From Saprospiraceae bacterium (lineage in GTDB: Bacteria > Bacteroidota > Bacteroidia > Chitinophagales > Saprospiraceae), in contig JARGNR010000024.1 of assembly GCA_029212405.1 (NCBI GenBank), positions 1 to 64,000 of the forward strand: DNA of 64,000 nucleotides, written 5' to 3'. Position numbers and translations under genes: made by a program. The notes beneath the pieces were generated by a model, which searched no databases, had not been told where the DNA came from, and saw only the letters and a program-made list of their open reading frames with translations. This document shows positions 18,001 to 27,329 of this stretch, piece after piece. Each line of letters opens with the position of its first letter. The first letter of the stretch is position 1.

Positions 18001-20432
18001 TATTTGCAGATACACTTTCTCCGATTATTTCAATTGTAGAAGATGGCGAGATTACCTGTTCAGATTCTATTGTTCAAATAATAGCAACTGTAGATGCAAA
18101 TACTGCCTCATATGAACTTACTGGGCCTGATATTTCAGATCCATTAGATTTAGATTTCGAGATAGAAATAGCAGGAATATACACGATTGAAGCTGTAGGT
18201 TTCAACGGTTGCGTTTCTACCAGGAGTGTTGAAGTTCAACAAAGTACTGACTTTCCTGAGTACTCCATTGACTTGGATTCGTTGACCTGCATACATAATG
18301 AAGTCACCGTAGGATTTAGTGCTACGGACCCGAACCTAAATGTTGACTGGCAAGGACCTATTTCGGTGATAGATGATACATATACATTTACAACCAATGA
18401 AGCGGGCATTTATACATTTGCAGTTACAAATGCAAATGGATGTATTGTGGAGGATTCATTTTTTGTTTTTCTAGATACTTTCCCTCCTGATAGTGAAATT
18501 GAATTGAGCTCCCATATAAATTGTATCAATGATGAAGCAACATTATCCTTTTCTAATTTTGATGATGATTGGGGAATCAATTGGACAGGTCCTGGAGTTC
18601 AAGATGCTTCTGCTCCTGAATTTCAGACTGGAGAAGTAGGAATGTATACATTGCAGCTTACCGCATCGAATGGATGTGTTACGGAAGATATGCTTCTATT
18701 GGAATATGATACCTTGTCTCCTCAAATTGAAATATTAGGCGATCCAATCAATTGTGCAGCGGGGAAAACATTTTTAAGAGTGGATTCGGACCTCACAATT
18801 TCAGAATATTTTTGGTCTGGTCCCAATTTATTTGATAGCAAGGAAGCTGAGCCTTTAATCTTTGAAGAAGGAATATATGCTGTTACTGTGATCTCTGAAA
18901 ATGGATGCAGTAGTTCGGACTCTATTTTAGTAGAGGATGAAAGAATATTTCCAGAAATCGAAGTAGAGAACTTCTACCTTCCATGCGATGGGGCACCAGA
19001 AAAGGTATTTACAACATTAATTTCTGAAGGCGCAATTGTGAAATGGTATGGTCCAAATGAGTACTTTTTTGATGGAGATACAGCAATGGTTGTAGATCCC
19101 GGAGAATATATAGGAATAGCTTTTAATGCCGAAGGATGTACAACTTCTGATACATTTCAAGTAATTGATGAGCCTATTTTGCCAGAATTCAATGGTTTTG
19201 CGGAGTTATTGCTCTGTTTTGGTCCTATCCCTATTACTGCTATGGATGTAGAAGACGATAGATCTCTTTATTGGAATGGACCGAATGGATTCTATTCTGA
19301 AGAAAACCCAGCTATGGTAGACGAACCAGGACTGTACAAATTGGTGGTCACATCCAGCAGAGGGTGTGTAGATTCTATGGAGGTTGAAGTCATAGATGGA
19401 AGACTTTATCCTGATGCTATTGCCTCCTTAAACGACCCTTTCCAATGTGATAATCTTGAAGTGCACTTATCAGGGGCAGGTTCTTCTGCGGGAACGAACT
19501 TTTCAGTAAGTTGGACAACGGAGGATGGGAATATTATAGAGGGTGAAAATAGCCTAAGTCCTAAAATCAATGAAGAAGGAATTTATATTTTAGCTATTAC
19601 AGATAATACGATTGGGTGTATTAGTTATGATACACTGGACGTACAAATTCAAGAGCAAAGCTTACAAGGACCTGATTTTGATGTGGTAGAACCGACCTGT
19701 TTCAACTTTGGTAATGCAGAAATAAATATCACTGCGTTTAATGGTGGATTTTCGCCCTTTACCATTTTTGTAGATGAAGAGAATTATGGAGAGCGGACAA
19801 ACATTCAGTATTTGACAAGCGGAGAACATATGCTTACGATTGTAGATAGCTTGGGATGTTTTCATGATACCTTAGTCTTTATTCCTGATGATGGTCTGCT
19901 TACGGTTGAGCTTCCAGCAGATACGACACTATGCTTTGGAGACTCTATCGTCATTGAAGCACTAATCAACTTTCCATCAGACTCGATTCAATCCATTCAA
20001 TGGTCTGATAATGTTCCATGTATTGATTGTACATCGTTTACAATGTTATTAAATGAGGATGAAATAATTATAGTCGAGGTTACGGATATTAATGGTTGTA
20101 TGGTAGAGGCTATATTTAATCTTGAAGTAGATCGACCCAATAATCTTCCATTTCCTCAAATCTTTAGCCCCAATCAAGACAATATCAATGATGTCTTTTA
20201 TTTGCCAATGACAAAAGGGATAGAATCAATAGACTATATCAAAATATATGATAATTGGGGAGGACTATTGTTTGTGAAGGAACAGATGGTCCCAGGAGAT
20301 GAAAGTCAGGGATGGCAGGGTACGATTGATGGAAAAAATGTAGAGCAAGGTGTTTATTTAGTGGAGGCTCTAGTGACCTTAGTTGATGGTAGTAAAGTGA
20401 CGTATATTGGAGATTTAACCCTCATCAGATAA
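15063..20432 (+). CDS. Secreted P-domain and Ig-like repeat protein, T9SS type B
   Basis: 1789 residues. The GTG at 15063 gives a plausible signal peptide (residues 1-25, RYLTLKYCLIFVCLMLS). The ATG at 15108 would cut the signal short, so GTG is preferred. Residues ~35-190 are a proprotein-convertase P-domain (FIGDMRIELVSPSG, GEWTFNIID, LTFCEED). From about residue 375 there are about fifteen ~84-residue Ig/PKD-like modules with LTC, WxGP and GxYTxxVTxxNGC signatures. The C-terminus is a CHU_C domain (FPQIFSPNQDNINDVFY, IYDNWGGLLF, GWQGTIDGKNV, GVYLVEA), implying export by the type IX system and attachment to the cell surface. No catalytic domain is present, so an adhesive or structural role is likely. 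It follows the giant protein on the same strand but is separated from it by a terminator and about 210 bases. Confidence 0.9.
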   Translation: MRYLTLKYCLIFVCLMLSIMEGKGQCAFEGDVIIADLDTTSIAIIVSGADSNDLAINNSLKAVTVHFKHQFIGDMRIELVSPSGQKVMLVGPTATLSPSTSLVFGWNVQFFASSLEAFPDSGYEDVWDNLQTWFGFKTYVGKYYPHQGMLEDFNEGPVNGEWTFNIIDEVQFGTGHVYCLDLTFCEEDSIIKETCSLVNHTLSENAVIACENAPELNLEIDPETDESINTDVYGYGYALFQNNIFEGFMIEPDLTSIEEGTYTLCGIQYYLEDLSVFENIELGETKAEIESMMINNVICASFSEDCIEVIIEHKADVITETRNICLGDSVVINNIAYSETGIFEILTVSEPCDSISILDLTVNDVEVLIDAENLQLTCEVTSIQLDASLTSIPNGAAIEWLTVDGNIVTDENALIVDVDRGGLYTFEVSIGGCIFSKDIEIVETDDFVEVDLSTNVLTCILDSTFIDLTVSDTIDTIAWSGPFEFSTLNEDIRVGAGGVYTVNFVTIHGCEVEQEIEVVENIEYPDVEIMGDILTCTNTEVVLSTFPADVLGSTFQWFDEQGQLSNDTFLVVSTAGLYSLAVTTELGCEDTLFFEVISEIQEIEATLISNDVDCTNTFVTLAYSSNIPGLNPLWTLPNQELVIDSSFISNQIGEYSLTLDDGNGCILDTTLMVALDSVVPEVSIFDASFFCGADSIQLTAQTNFSDVSYVWTRPDGIEDTSASPIIFSPGEYWLEVCRPNGCCARDTIDVGVDNTVPSLTFEFDDLNCNNDTVYIIPSDTSSFVLEWSLNGNIIAFDSSIIQVTSPGFYEVLVINEVNGCTSKYSFDIDSDFTNEIESLQAATLNCAITEVQIFVTASREFENFSWDGPGLIDSALEPMVNLPGEYILDYEFTNGCTGSDTIIVIKEGELPNLQADDKTITCNEDEVTLNVEYSSSSIALSWTGPNFTGIGESVQVSEPGIYTVIGVAAGSCRDTLEIELFADTLSPIISIVEDGEITCSDSIVQIIATVDANTASYELTGPDISDPLDLDFEIEIAGIYTIEAVGFNGCVSTRSVEVQQSTDFPEYSIDLDSLTCIHNEVTVGFSATDPNLNVDWQGPISVIDDTYTFTTNEAGIYTFAVTNANGCIVEDSFFVFLDTFPPDSEIELSSHINCINDEATLSFSNFDDDWGINWTGPGVQDASAPEFQTGEVGMYTLQLTASNGCVTEDMLLLEYDTLSPQIEILGDPINCAAGKTFLRVDSDLTISEYFWSGPNLFDSKEAEPLIFEEGIYAVTVISENGCSSSDSILVEDERIFPEIEVENFYLPCDGAPEKVFTTLISEGAIVKWYGPNEYFFDGDTAMVVDPGEYIGIAFNAEGCTTSDTFQVIDEPILPEFNGFAELLLCFGPIPITAMDVEDDRSLYWNGPNGFYSEENPAMVDEPGLYKLVVTSSRGCVDSMEVEVIDGRLYPDAIASLNDPFQCDNLEVHLSGAGSSAGTNFSVSWTTEDGNIIEGENSLSPKINEEGIYILAITDNTIGCISYDTLDVQIQEQSLQGPDFDVVEPTCFNFGNAEINITAFNGGFSPFTIFVDEENYGERTNIQYLTSGEHMLTIVDSLGCFHDTLVFIPDDGLLTVELPADTTLCFGDSIVIEALINFPSDSIQSIQWSDNVPCIDCTSFTMLLNEDEIIIVEVTDINGCMVEAIFNLEVDRPNNLPFPQIFSPNQDNINDVFYLPMTKGIESIDYIKIYDNWGGLLFVKEQMVPGDESQGWQGTIDGKNVEQGVYLVEALVTLVDGSKVTYIGDLTLIR

Positions 20433-20535
20433 ATGAAATAACAGTCTGAAGATTTACGTCAAACAATCAAATAAACGCATATTTCAAAGAAACTACAAGA
20501 GACTACTATTTGACTTTACGCAATTCAATTGTCTC

Positions 20536-23472
20536 TTATATCTTCATCCATTTTTTTATTATCCTTTTTTCTCCAGAAGTCACCTTTATAAAAAAGAGCC
20601 CAGTTGGAATATCTTGAGTATCAATCGTATAGGTAGAGCCACTTTTAGGTAGAAAAATCGGCGCGTTAATACTTCTTCCATCATTACTAAGTATTTCAAT
20701 GTACACATCTTCAGTTAATGGAATTTCGAAATTGATTATCAAATCATTAATTGAGGGATTTGGATATATAGTTAATGAATTTGGATCAAAAGACTCTGTG
20801 GAAGCAACTTCACATTCAGTTGTTACATCGTAAATTAGAGAGTCTATAAACGTCTCGCCTTGACATATAAATCCTGAAATGTATTGGTAGGCAAAACAAT
20901 CCTTTAATCCGGTTATAGTTATTTCATTTGTAGCGGATATTACTGTATCAAAGTCTGTAGCAAGGTCTTCTTTGTACAAGATAAGATACGATTCAACTTG
21001 TTCATTTTGAGCAGATTCAAACGTTAATGAGTTAAAATCTATATCTGTTACTGAAGTATTGAATTCTGATGGACATCCTGTGTTATCTAAAATAGTTACA
21101 CAGTATTCTTCAATTTCTCCGTAGACAAAGCCAGACTCGTCGCATGGGCCGTTCAATACATCGAATCGCATGATAATTCGCATTCTTGAAATTCCTACGA
21201 TCGCTTCTTCTGGGATTGTAAATGTTCCACTTATTGCCTCTGTAGTAGATTCATTACTAATAAAAATACTCTCGCTCTCTTCAAATTCTCCATTCTGATT
21301 ATAATCTATGTACGCAGAAAAGAACTCTGGAAATTCATTACCAGAATAACCAGGTACAAGGTTCAAAAGATATTCCTTATTTTTTAAAAGTTGGATATCA
21401 AATTGTCCTAAAAAGTTTCCATATCCAAGGTCACTTACACCTGAAATATTTTGGAAAACACTTTCAATTTCAACACTTTCGATCCATTCATCTGAGATAT
21501 TCTTCTCATCAAAAGCACAAAATTCCCTTGTACATTCTCCACAATTTCCATTCACATAAAATATTTCAGTGAATTCTGATTCAGTCCCTACATTTTCACA
21601 TTCTGATTTTATTCGTATTTCGTAAAACTCACATTCCATTATATCATTCAGTTGAAATGAATTTTCCTCACCTAATTCTACTGTAATCCATGAGGTATCA
21701 AGAATATTTTTCCATTCCGCAATGAAATTTGTAGCAGCTAACAACTCGTCCCACTCTACAATGGCAGTTTCTCCCTCCAATGTTACATTGAAAACATTAG
21801 GAATTTCACAGCAACCATCCGTTTCAAATACTCTTGAATAGGTATATTCAGCATCTGGATTACTAGGACAGATTGTCTTAGTCTGATACTCATATGAAGA
21901 ACATGCATTCAAATTGGTAAATTCAAAACCTCCTATCACATTTTCTACTTCTATCCAATCCGTATCATTTATATCTTTATAGCGTATTGAAGTAGAGCCA
22001 ATATTTCCATTATCATACCAAGTCAAAACGCCCATTTTATCAGTTATCTCACCTACTTCGCCTCCAAAAGCTTCGGTACAGTCACCGCACATAGACACCA
22101 TGTTTTCTACCGACTTAAAAGCATTAAGCTTTCCACCAGTTGTTGTTCTGCCAAGCAATGTTTGGTTGGGGGTCACTCCGTGCAAAATACAATCCTTAAC
22201 CACTAAGGCAGCTTGTGCAGGATTTGATTTTGCCAGGGCAGTAAATGATTCACAATCTGTTGAGTACAATAAAGCAGCTGTCCCAGCTACATGAGGGGTA
22301 GCCCCAGACGTTCCACCAAATCCTCCGTAGGCACTACTTGTTAATGTATAAGCTTGAGCTCCGTAAGCACCAATGTCTATAGTCCGAAGTCCATATCCAG
22401 CACCATTCACCTTTTCATCTTGTCTATTCATATTGGTTACAGAGACTAAATAGTTGCTTTCACAAGCGGTTGGCAAATCACCTTCTTCATCTACATTGGT
22501 ATTTCCATTGATAGTGGCTCCAAAATTTAATATTCCAACTTCACCTAACATATTATAAAATTCACACCAAATTGGTGCATCTTCCGGATCTCCAAAATCG
22601 ATTCCCCAACTGGCATTTGTACTTACTACAAAAGCACCTTTTTCTCCATTGGTTTCGTTGTAAAGTTTTCTCATCATATATGGGTAAGCATAAGAAGCAA
22701 GTGCCGTGGCTTCAGGACTTCCACCTCGCACAATCATGAGTTTTACATCCCAATTAACACCAGCAACTCCAATTTCATTATTTCCTTTGGCACCTACAAT
22801 TCCTGCAACTGGTGTGCCATGACTTCCATCTACATATACATTGTCTGAGTTATTATATGCATTCCATCCCCGAATATCATCAACATACCCATTTCCATCA
22901 TCATCAATTCCATTGTCCGGTATTTCTTGATAATTGATCCATAGGTTATTTCCCAAATCTGGATGTTCAGGGTTGATGCCGTCATCAATTATGCAAACAA
23001 CAATGGTGTCCCCATCGGTTGTCAATCCCCCAGTTGTAATATCCCAAGCTAGATCCATCTCTATGTCGGCTCCTACTACTCCGCCGGATTGACCTGTATT
23101 GATATATTGCCACTGATTAGCAAAATTTGGATCATTGGGAATTGCTCTGAGTTGGGTGATATGATTCTGCTGAGCCAATAGCACGTTTTTATTTTTAGCT
23201 AATGAAGTAAGGAATTTCAATTCATTTACTTCGTTGGGATTAGTTTGGACGACCCATAAATTCATTGGTTCTTTCATGATTTGTCTCGCTTTCAAAGAAG
23301 ACCGTAAAGTGGGGTCGGCGGATAATTCTTTTAACAAGCTGGAAATATTTTGGTCATTTTTTACTTTAATAATGACTTCACCTAAAACATGGTCGAGTTG
23401 CTGAGCACTCAATGTGTTGATACTAAACAGACATAGAATAGTAGAAAGAAAATAGAATTTTATAGTACGCAT
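20536..23472 (-). CDS. Secreted subtilisin-like serine protease (S8) with FnIII-like, GEVED-type and T9SS type A domains
   Basis: 978 residues. Signal peptide 1-23 (ending LSAQ), then a propeptide-like region to about 110 (GEVIIKVKND). The S8 catalytic domain spans ~115-405 with Asp163 (CIIDDGINPEHPD), His218 (GSHGTPVAG) and Ser389 (GGTSGATPHVAG), a complete triad. Fibronectin-III-like segments follow, then a Cys-containing GEVED-type domain (AYIDYNQNGEFEE and EIEEYCVTI). The C-terminal ~80 residues are a type A T9SS sorting domain (LTIYPNPSINDLIINF, ending KKWMKI). It is expected to be secreted and possibly anchored at the surface, cleaving external proteins. It converges on the P-domain gene. 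Unlike many subtilases it has no P-domain of its own. The family call is firm, the substrate unknown. Confidence 0.93.
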   Translation of the reverse strand: MRTIKFYFLSTILCLFSINTLSAQQLDHVLGEVIIKVKNDQNISSLLKELSADPTLRSSLKARQIMKEPMNLWVVQTNPNEVNELKFLTSLAKNKNVLLAQQNHITQLRAIPNDPNFANQWQYINTGQSGGVVGADIEMDLAWDITTGGLTTDGDTIVVCIIDDGINPEHPDLGNNLWINYQEIPDNGIDDDGNGYVDDIRGWNAYNNSDNVYVDGSHGTPVAGIVGAKGNNEIGVAGVNWDVKLMIVRGGSPEATALASYAYPYMMRKLYNETNGEKGAFVVSTNASWGIDFGDPEDAPIWCEFYNMLGEVGILNFGATINGNTNVDEEGDLPTACESNYLVSVTNMNRQDEKVNGAGYGLRTIDIGAYGAQAYTLTSSAYGGFGGTSGATPHVAGTAALLYSTDCESFTALAKSNPAQAALVVKDCILHGVTPNQTLLGRTTTGGKLNAFKSVENMVSMCGDCTEAFGGEVGEITDKMGVLTWYDNGNIGSTSIRYKDINDTDWIEVENVIGGFEFTNLNACSSYEYQTKTICPSNPDAEYTYSRVFETDGCCEIPNVFNVTLEGETAIVEWDELLAATNFIAEWKNILDTSWITVELGEENSFQLNDIMECEFYEIRIKSECENVGTESEFTEIFYVNGNCGECTREFCAFDEKNISDEWIESVEIESVFQNISGVSDLGYGNFLGQFDIQLLKNKEYLLNLVPGYSGNEFPEFFSAYIDYNQNGEFEESESIFISNESTTEAISGTFTIPEEAIVGISRMRIIMRFDVLNGPCDESGFVYGEIEEYCVTILDNTGCPSEFNTSVTDIDFNSLTFESAQNEQVESYLILYKEDLATDFDTVISATNEITITGLKDCFAYQYISGFICQGETFIDSLIYDVTTECEVASTESFDPNSLTIYPNPSINDLIINFEIPLTEDVYIEILSNDGRSINAPIFLPKSGSTYTIDTQDIPTGLFFIKVTSGEKRIIKKWMKI

Positions 23473-23698
23473 GTTGTGAGGTTTTTCAATTTGCTAAAGC
23501 AAATGGTATAAACGATTACGAAATATATTAATATCAAAGTGAAAATGTGGTCAATTGTTTTAATAGAATTAAAAAAGTAGGTCTTCTATGACACTTTATG
23601 CAATATTTTTGAATAAATCAGTGCCCAATAAATCGTAATTTATAAACACATGAAATAAAATCATCATATATTATCATCACGTTTACAATATTATTACA

Positions 23699-23706
23699 TA
23701 TATTTG
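23699..23706 (+). promoter_or_regulatory. Candidate -7 box for the TPR/PD40/SPOR gene
   Basis: TATATTTG matches TAnnTTTG, about 38 bases before the ATG. No clear TTG sits at the -33 position. Confidence 0.35.
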
Positions 23707-23743
23707 CTAGACTAATATTTTAAGGTCTGCAAATTTGAATATC

Positions 23744-26293
23744 ATGAACATAAAACTACGTTTTTCGTATTTGATGATTTTGCTTGTTTTGTCGAGCATG
23801 ACGCTTTCTGCTCAAAAAATACTGCATAAAGCAAATAAACAATACGAATTAAAACATTATCATGAAGCTATAGATTCCTATAAAAAGATGCTGGATAAAT
23901 ATCCAGACAACTTAGAAGCGCAATCTAATCTGGCGGAATGTTATAGAATGACCAATCAATTGGCATTGGCAGAGGAAGCCTATGCTCAAATAATGCCCGA
24001 AGAGTTTTTGGACCCGATCCACATTCGAAATTATGGAATCACTTTGATGAAGATGGCTAAGTACAATGCCGCTCATTATCAATTTGAATTGTATAAAATA
24101 TACAATCCGCAGGATGCGCAGCATTATCAATTGTCCTGTGAATTTGCCCACCATCTATATAGAACTGAAAATGTATTTGATGTTGAACTTGTCAATGTAA
24201 ATACATCAAATTCAGATTTTGGTGTTGCCTTTATGGACGATGAATTGGTCTTTTCCTCATTCAGAAATGATGTTGAATTGTCTGATGATGCGAAAAAGAA
24301 AGGTCAAGATTTAGCGGGAAACATGTTGTATGTCGCAGATTTAGATGAAAACTTGAGAGCGAGTGGTGTTCGTTTTTTACGGTCTGGAATCGCGGAAAAA
24401 AAGAACATTGGACCCATTAGTTTCGCTACGGGGGCTAAAAAATGCGCGTTCACGAGAAATAGAATTCAGGATGGAGGTGCACATGTAACAGGTGACGATA
24501 GTTATCACAGTATTTACATAGCAGATCTAAATAATGATGGATCATGGACCAATGAGCGCCCTTTTAGATATAATGAATTTGGAACTTCTACAGGATTCCC
24601 TTGTCTGGCATTCGACGGATCAGCCTTATACTTTTCCAGCAATCGAGTAGGTGGATATGGGGGATATGATATTTTCGTGAGTTATTGGAAGGATGGTGTA
24701 TGGACATACCCTGAAAACCTAGGAGAAGATATTAACACACCGGGAAATGAAATTACTCCGTTTTTCACAGATGAAGACTTATATTTTGCTTCAGATTACC
24801 ATCATGGAATGGGAGGCTACGATATTTTTCATTCGCTGGTAAAAGGAGGAAAGTGGACACACCCAGAAAATATGGCCAATGGTATAAATTCTCCAGGAGA
24901 TGATTACTACCCTGTGATTAAAAAAGGAACGGAAGGAATTTTCTTTAGTTCAAATAGATTGGGTGGAAAAGGAATGGATGATATTTATCTTGGTATTCAG
25001 AGAGAGTTTGAAGATGCACTTGCGAATGTGGGTGGTGTTCCAGAGGCAGTTTCTCTTGCAGAAATGAATAGTACAATAGAAGAAGTCATCTCAAGTAATG
25101 GAGAGGCTAGGGCTGTTGCCAATACCGAGTCTGTTGAAGTGAAAGTTGTAAACCCTACCTATACTGATACAAAGCTAGAAGATCCGAAAAAGAAAAGTGA
25201 TGTTATCGATTATGAGAGTGTGATGAAAGAAGAGGAAGAGTTATCTACTTGGGGCATTGCTCGACCTAACGAGGGAGATGTAGTATCCAATGAAAAGAGA
25301 GAATTGATAGAATCGGCTCCATTAGCTTCGATTGATTTTACGGAACGTTTTGTTCAAGAGAATACTCAATTGAGATTCTATCCGTTCGCTATGACGATAA
25401 CTTCAGCTCCAGAAAATGACTTTTTAGTGAATTTTATCATAGAAGAAGAAACAAATGAACAGGCAACAGAAGAGAAATCAATTGAAATAGTTGAAAGTGT
25501 TGAAACTGTCAATACAGATGATAGTTTTCAGGTAGAAATTGGAAAGCCAGCGCTGGTAGAAGTTGATGAAATTCCTGAGTCCTACAAATTGCCTGACTAT
25601 AAAGCAATTTCAGCAAAAAAAGCACCATTGAATTTGGATCTTGGAGGAGCAAGAAGAGTAGCTCTAGGTGAAATTTTACCTGCATCTAATGTCTACTTCA
25701 TTCAGCTAGCAGCATTGAGCAAGTCAAGTGGAAATGTCAATAAATTTAAGGCACTATCTCAATATGGAAACTTATACAAAGTTTTCAAATCAACGACGAC
25801 AAAAATTAAGTTGGGATATTTCCTTGATAAATCTGAAGCGAGTAATGTTTTGAAAAATGTAAAAGCTAGAGGATATAAAGATGCGTTCATTACTAAAGAT
25901 GATTTGAGTGCATTGCAATTGGAGTTAATTGTGGCAAATGATAGTCAAAAGACTTCATATACGACATATGATGCACCAGGAACAAAGAAAAAGGGCCGTA
26001 CTCAAACTAGCATTGACAATGATGAATATTCTTTGCACAATACAGCAAGGAACAGTTACAAGATCCGATTAGCCTCCTATGAAGACCCAATTTGGTTTGA
26101 TATTGAAAAGGCTAAAAAACTTGGGAAAATTGAACAGTGGACTAAAGGTTCTTGGACTATCTTTATTCTTGGTGGATACAACACGTATGAAGATGCTGAA
26201 AAGACGAGGATTATGGCTGTAAATAAAGGATTTACCGATGCTGAAATTGTTATTGATAATAATGGCATACTGCAGCGATTAAAACAAAATTAA
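23744..26293 (+). CDS. TPR, WD40-like (PD40) propeller and SPOR-type envelope protein
   Basis: 849 residues from the ATG at 23744; an in-frame TTG nine bases earlier is less likely. Signal peptide ends LSAQ (about residue 24). TPR repeats occupy ~25-130 (YHEAIDSYKKMLDKYPDNLEAQSNLAECYRM). A PD40/WD40-like propeller follows (ALYFSSNRVGGYGGYDIF, DLYFASDYHHGMGGYDIF, GIFFSSNRLGGKGMDDIY). A long acidic linker (roughly 430-640) leads to two C-terminal SPOR-like segments (NVYFIQLAAL and YKIRLASYEDP plus WTIFILGGY). The first half resembles the TPR-PD40-OmpA proteins of Bacteroidota such as PorE of the type IX system, but SPOR-like modules take the place of the OmpA domain. SPOR domains bind denuded peptidoglycan, so a periplasmic or outer-membrane-linked scaffold role is inferred. 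Exact function unknown. Confidence 0.8.
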   Translation: MNIKLRFSYLMILLVLSSMTLSAQKILHKANKQYELKHYHEAIDSYKKMLDKYPDNLEAQSNLAECYRMTNQLALAEEAYAQIMPEEFLDPIHIRNYGITLMKMAKYNAAHYQFELYKIYNPQDAQHYQLSCEFAHHLYRTENVFDVELVNVNTSNSDFGVAFMDDELVFSSFRNDVELSDDAKKKGQDLAGNMLYVADLDENLRASGVRFLRSGIAEKKNIGPISFATGAKKCAFTRNRIQDGGAHVTGDDSYHSIYIADLNNDGSWTNERPFRYNEFGTSTGFPCLAFDGSALYFSSNRVGGYGGYDIFVSYWKDGVWTYPENLGEDINTPGNEITPFFTDEDLYFASDYHHGMGGYDIFHSLVKGGKWTHPENMANGINSPGDDYYPVIKKGTEGIFFSSNRLGGKGMDDIYLGIQREFEDALANVGGVPEAVSLAEMNSTIEEVISSNGEARAVANTESVEVKVVNPTYTDTKLEDPKKKSDVIDYESVMKEEEELSTWGIARPNEGDVVSNEKRELIESAPLASIDFTERFVQENTQLRFYPFAMTITSAPENDFLVNFIIEEETNEQATEEKSIEIVESVETVNTDDSFQVEIGKPALVEVDEIPESYKLPDYKAISAKKAPLNLDLGGARRVALGEILPASNVYFIQLAALSKSSGNVNKFKALSQYGNLYKVFKSTTTKIKLGYFLDKSEASNVLKNVKARGYKDAFITKDDLSALQLELIVANDSQKTSYTTYDAPGTKKKGRTQTSIDNDEYSLHNTARNSYKIRLASYEDPIWFDIEKAKKLGKIEQWTKGSWTIFILGGYNTYEDAEKTRIMAVNKGFTDAEIVIDNNGILQRLKQN

Positions 26294-26316
26294 TATACGT
26301 ACCCTTCATACTTTAA

Positions 26317-26356
26317 TTAAAGCCTTGTGATTCAACTCACAGGGCTTTAATTTTTT
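26317..26356. terminator. Terminator between convergent genes
   Basis: A 14-bp stem with one G-T wobble (26317-26330 with 26337-26350), a 6-base loop, then T6 on the plus strand. It lies between two genes that end towards each other, so it may serve both. Confidence 0.85.
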
Positions 26357-26391
26357 CAATTGATAGCATCTAAAAGATATTCAGCGGAAAT

Positions 26392-27150
26392 TTATTTTTC
26401 CTTTCCTACAATTTCAATATTTTCTTCGGGTATTAAATCCTGACCAGCAAATTTCATGACCACTTGAGAGAGGGTAAGAATATCATTTTCACAATAGGTC
26501 ACAATTCGGTCCAAATCGTTGTCTTTCCAATAGACTTGACCTACCATACTTCCTTTCATATCGTCTTGTGGTGCAGGTATTCCAAGAACAGTGGACAATA
26601 AAGCAAGGGAGGTATAGCTCTTGAATGCTCCAAACTTCCACAATTCTAATGTGTCAATTAGGTGTTTGACCTGCCATGGTTTTTTGCCTGAAAGAGATAA
26701 TATTTTAGGTAAACCAAACCCATTGATTATATTCCTTTTGCAAATGAACGGGATGTCAAATTCTTTAATGTTATGTCCACACAAGAAGAATTGATTTAAA
26801 TCATCATAATGTTCATTCAGCATAGCATTGAAAGAAGATAATAATTCTTTCTCTTCTCCTTGAAACGTTTTAATTCGTAATAATGGTGGCTTTCCTCTTT
26901 TCATCGTCAAATAGCCTACAGAAATACAGACGATCTTCGAAAACTCTGCATAGATGCCTGCTTTTTGTAAATACAGATCGGATGTTTTCTTAGAATTTAG
27001 TTTAATGTTGGGATCATTTAATAATTGTTTACTTTTGTGCCACCATAGATGCTGAAGAGGTTCAGGTAGATCTGAAAAATTGGAAGTTAGTGATACTGTT
27101 TCAACATCAAGAAACAGTACATTTTTCAATGTTTTTTTCTGGATTATCAT
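26392..27150 (-). CDS. Predicted 3'-5' exonuclease, PolB-like DnaQ fold
   Basis: 252 residues, with an ATG start. The N-terminal motif FLDVETVSL gives the acidic pair Asp15/Glu17 of an RNase H-like 3'-5' exonuclease. FLCGHNIKEFDIPF is the second (Exo II-type) motif and VTYCENDILTLSQV the third (YxxxD-type). LIDTLELWKFG and SLALLSTVLGIP are also typical of the PolB-related exonuclease family common in Bacteroidota. The protein is cytoplasmic, with no signal peptide. It should remove nucleotides from DNA 3' ends, but its pathway is not known. It stands alone, transcribed towards the envelope-protein gene. Confidence 0.88.
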   Translation of the reverse strand: MIIQKKTLKNVLFLDVETVSLTSNFSDLPEPLQHLWWHKSKQLLNDPNIKLNSKKTSDLYLQKAGIYAEFSKIVCISVGYLTMKRGKPPLLRIKTFQGEEKELLSSFNAMLNEHYDDLNQFFLCGHNIKEFDIPFICKRNIINGFGLPKILSLSGKKPWQVKHLIDTLELWKFGAFKSYTSLALLSTVLGIPAPQDDMKGSMVGQVYWKDNDLDRIVTYCENDILTLSQVVMKFAGQDLIPEENIEIVGKEK

Positions 27151-27329
27151 ATTTATCAGGGTTTTCTACTAATTGGTCATACCCGTGGATTCTACCAATT
27201 CCATAAGAAATGATAAAATCGAAGAATAAAAACGGATATTTGTATCGTTATTGCATCATATAACACCATTTGGAATTAAAAAAATTCCTTAAATATTAAT
27301 AAACTCAAATAATATCTAAATCAAATAGT

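Noticed and set aside
23489-23504. Palindrome ATTTGC-TAAA-GCAAAT upstream of the subtilisin gene, possible operator
   Set aside because: It is short, AT-rich and single. There is no second copy or regulator gene nearby to support it.
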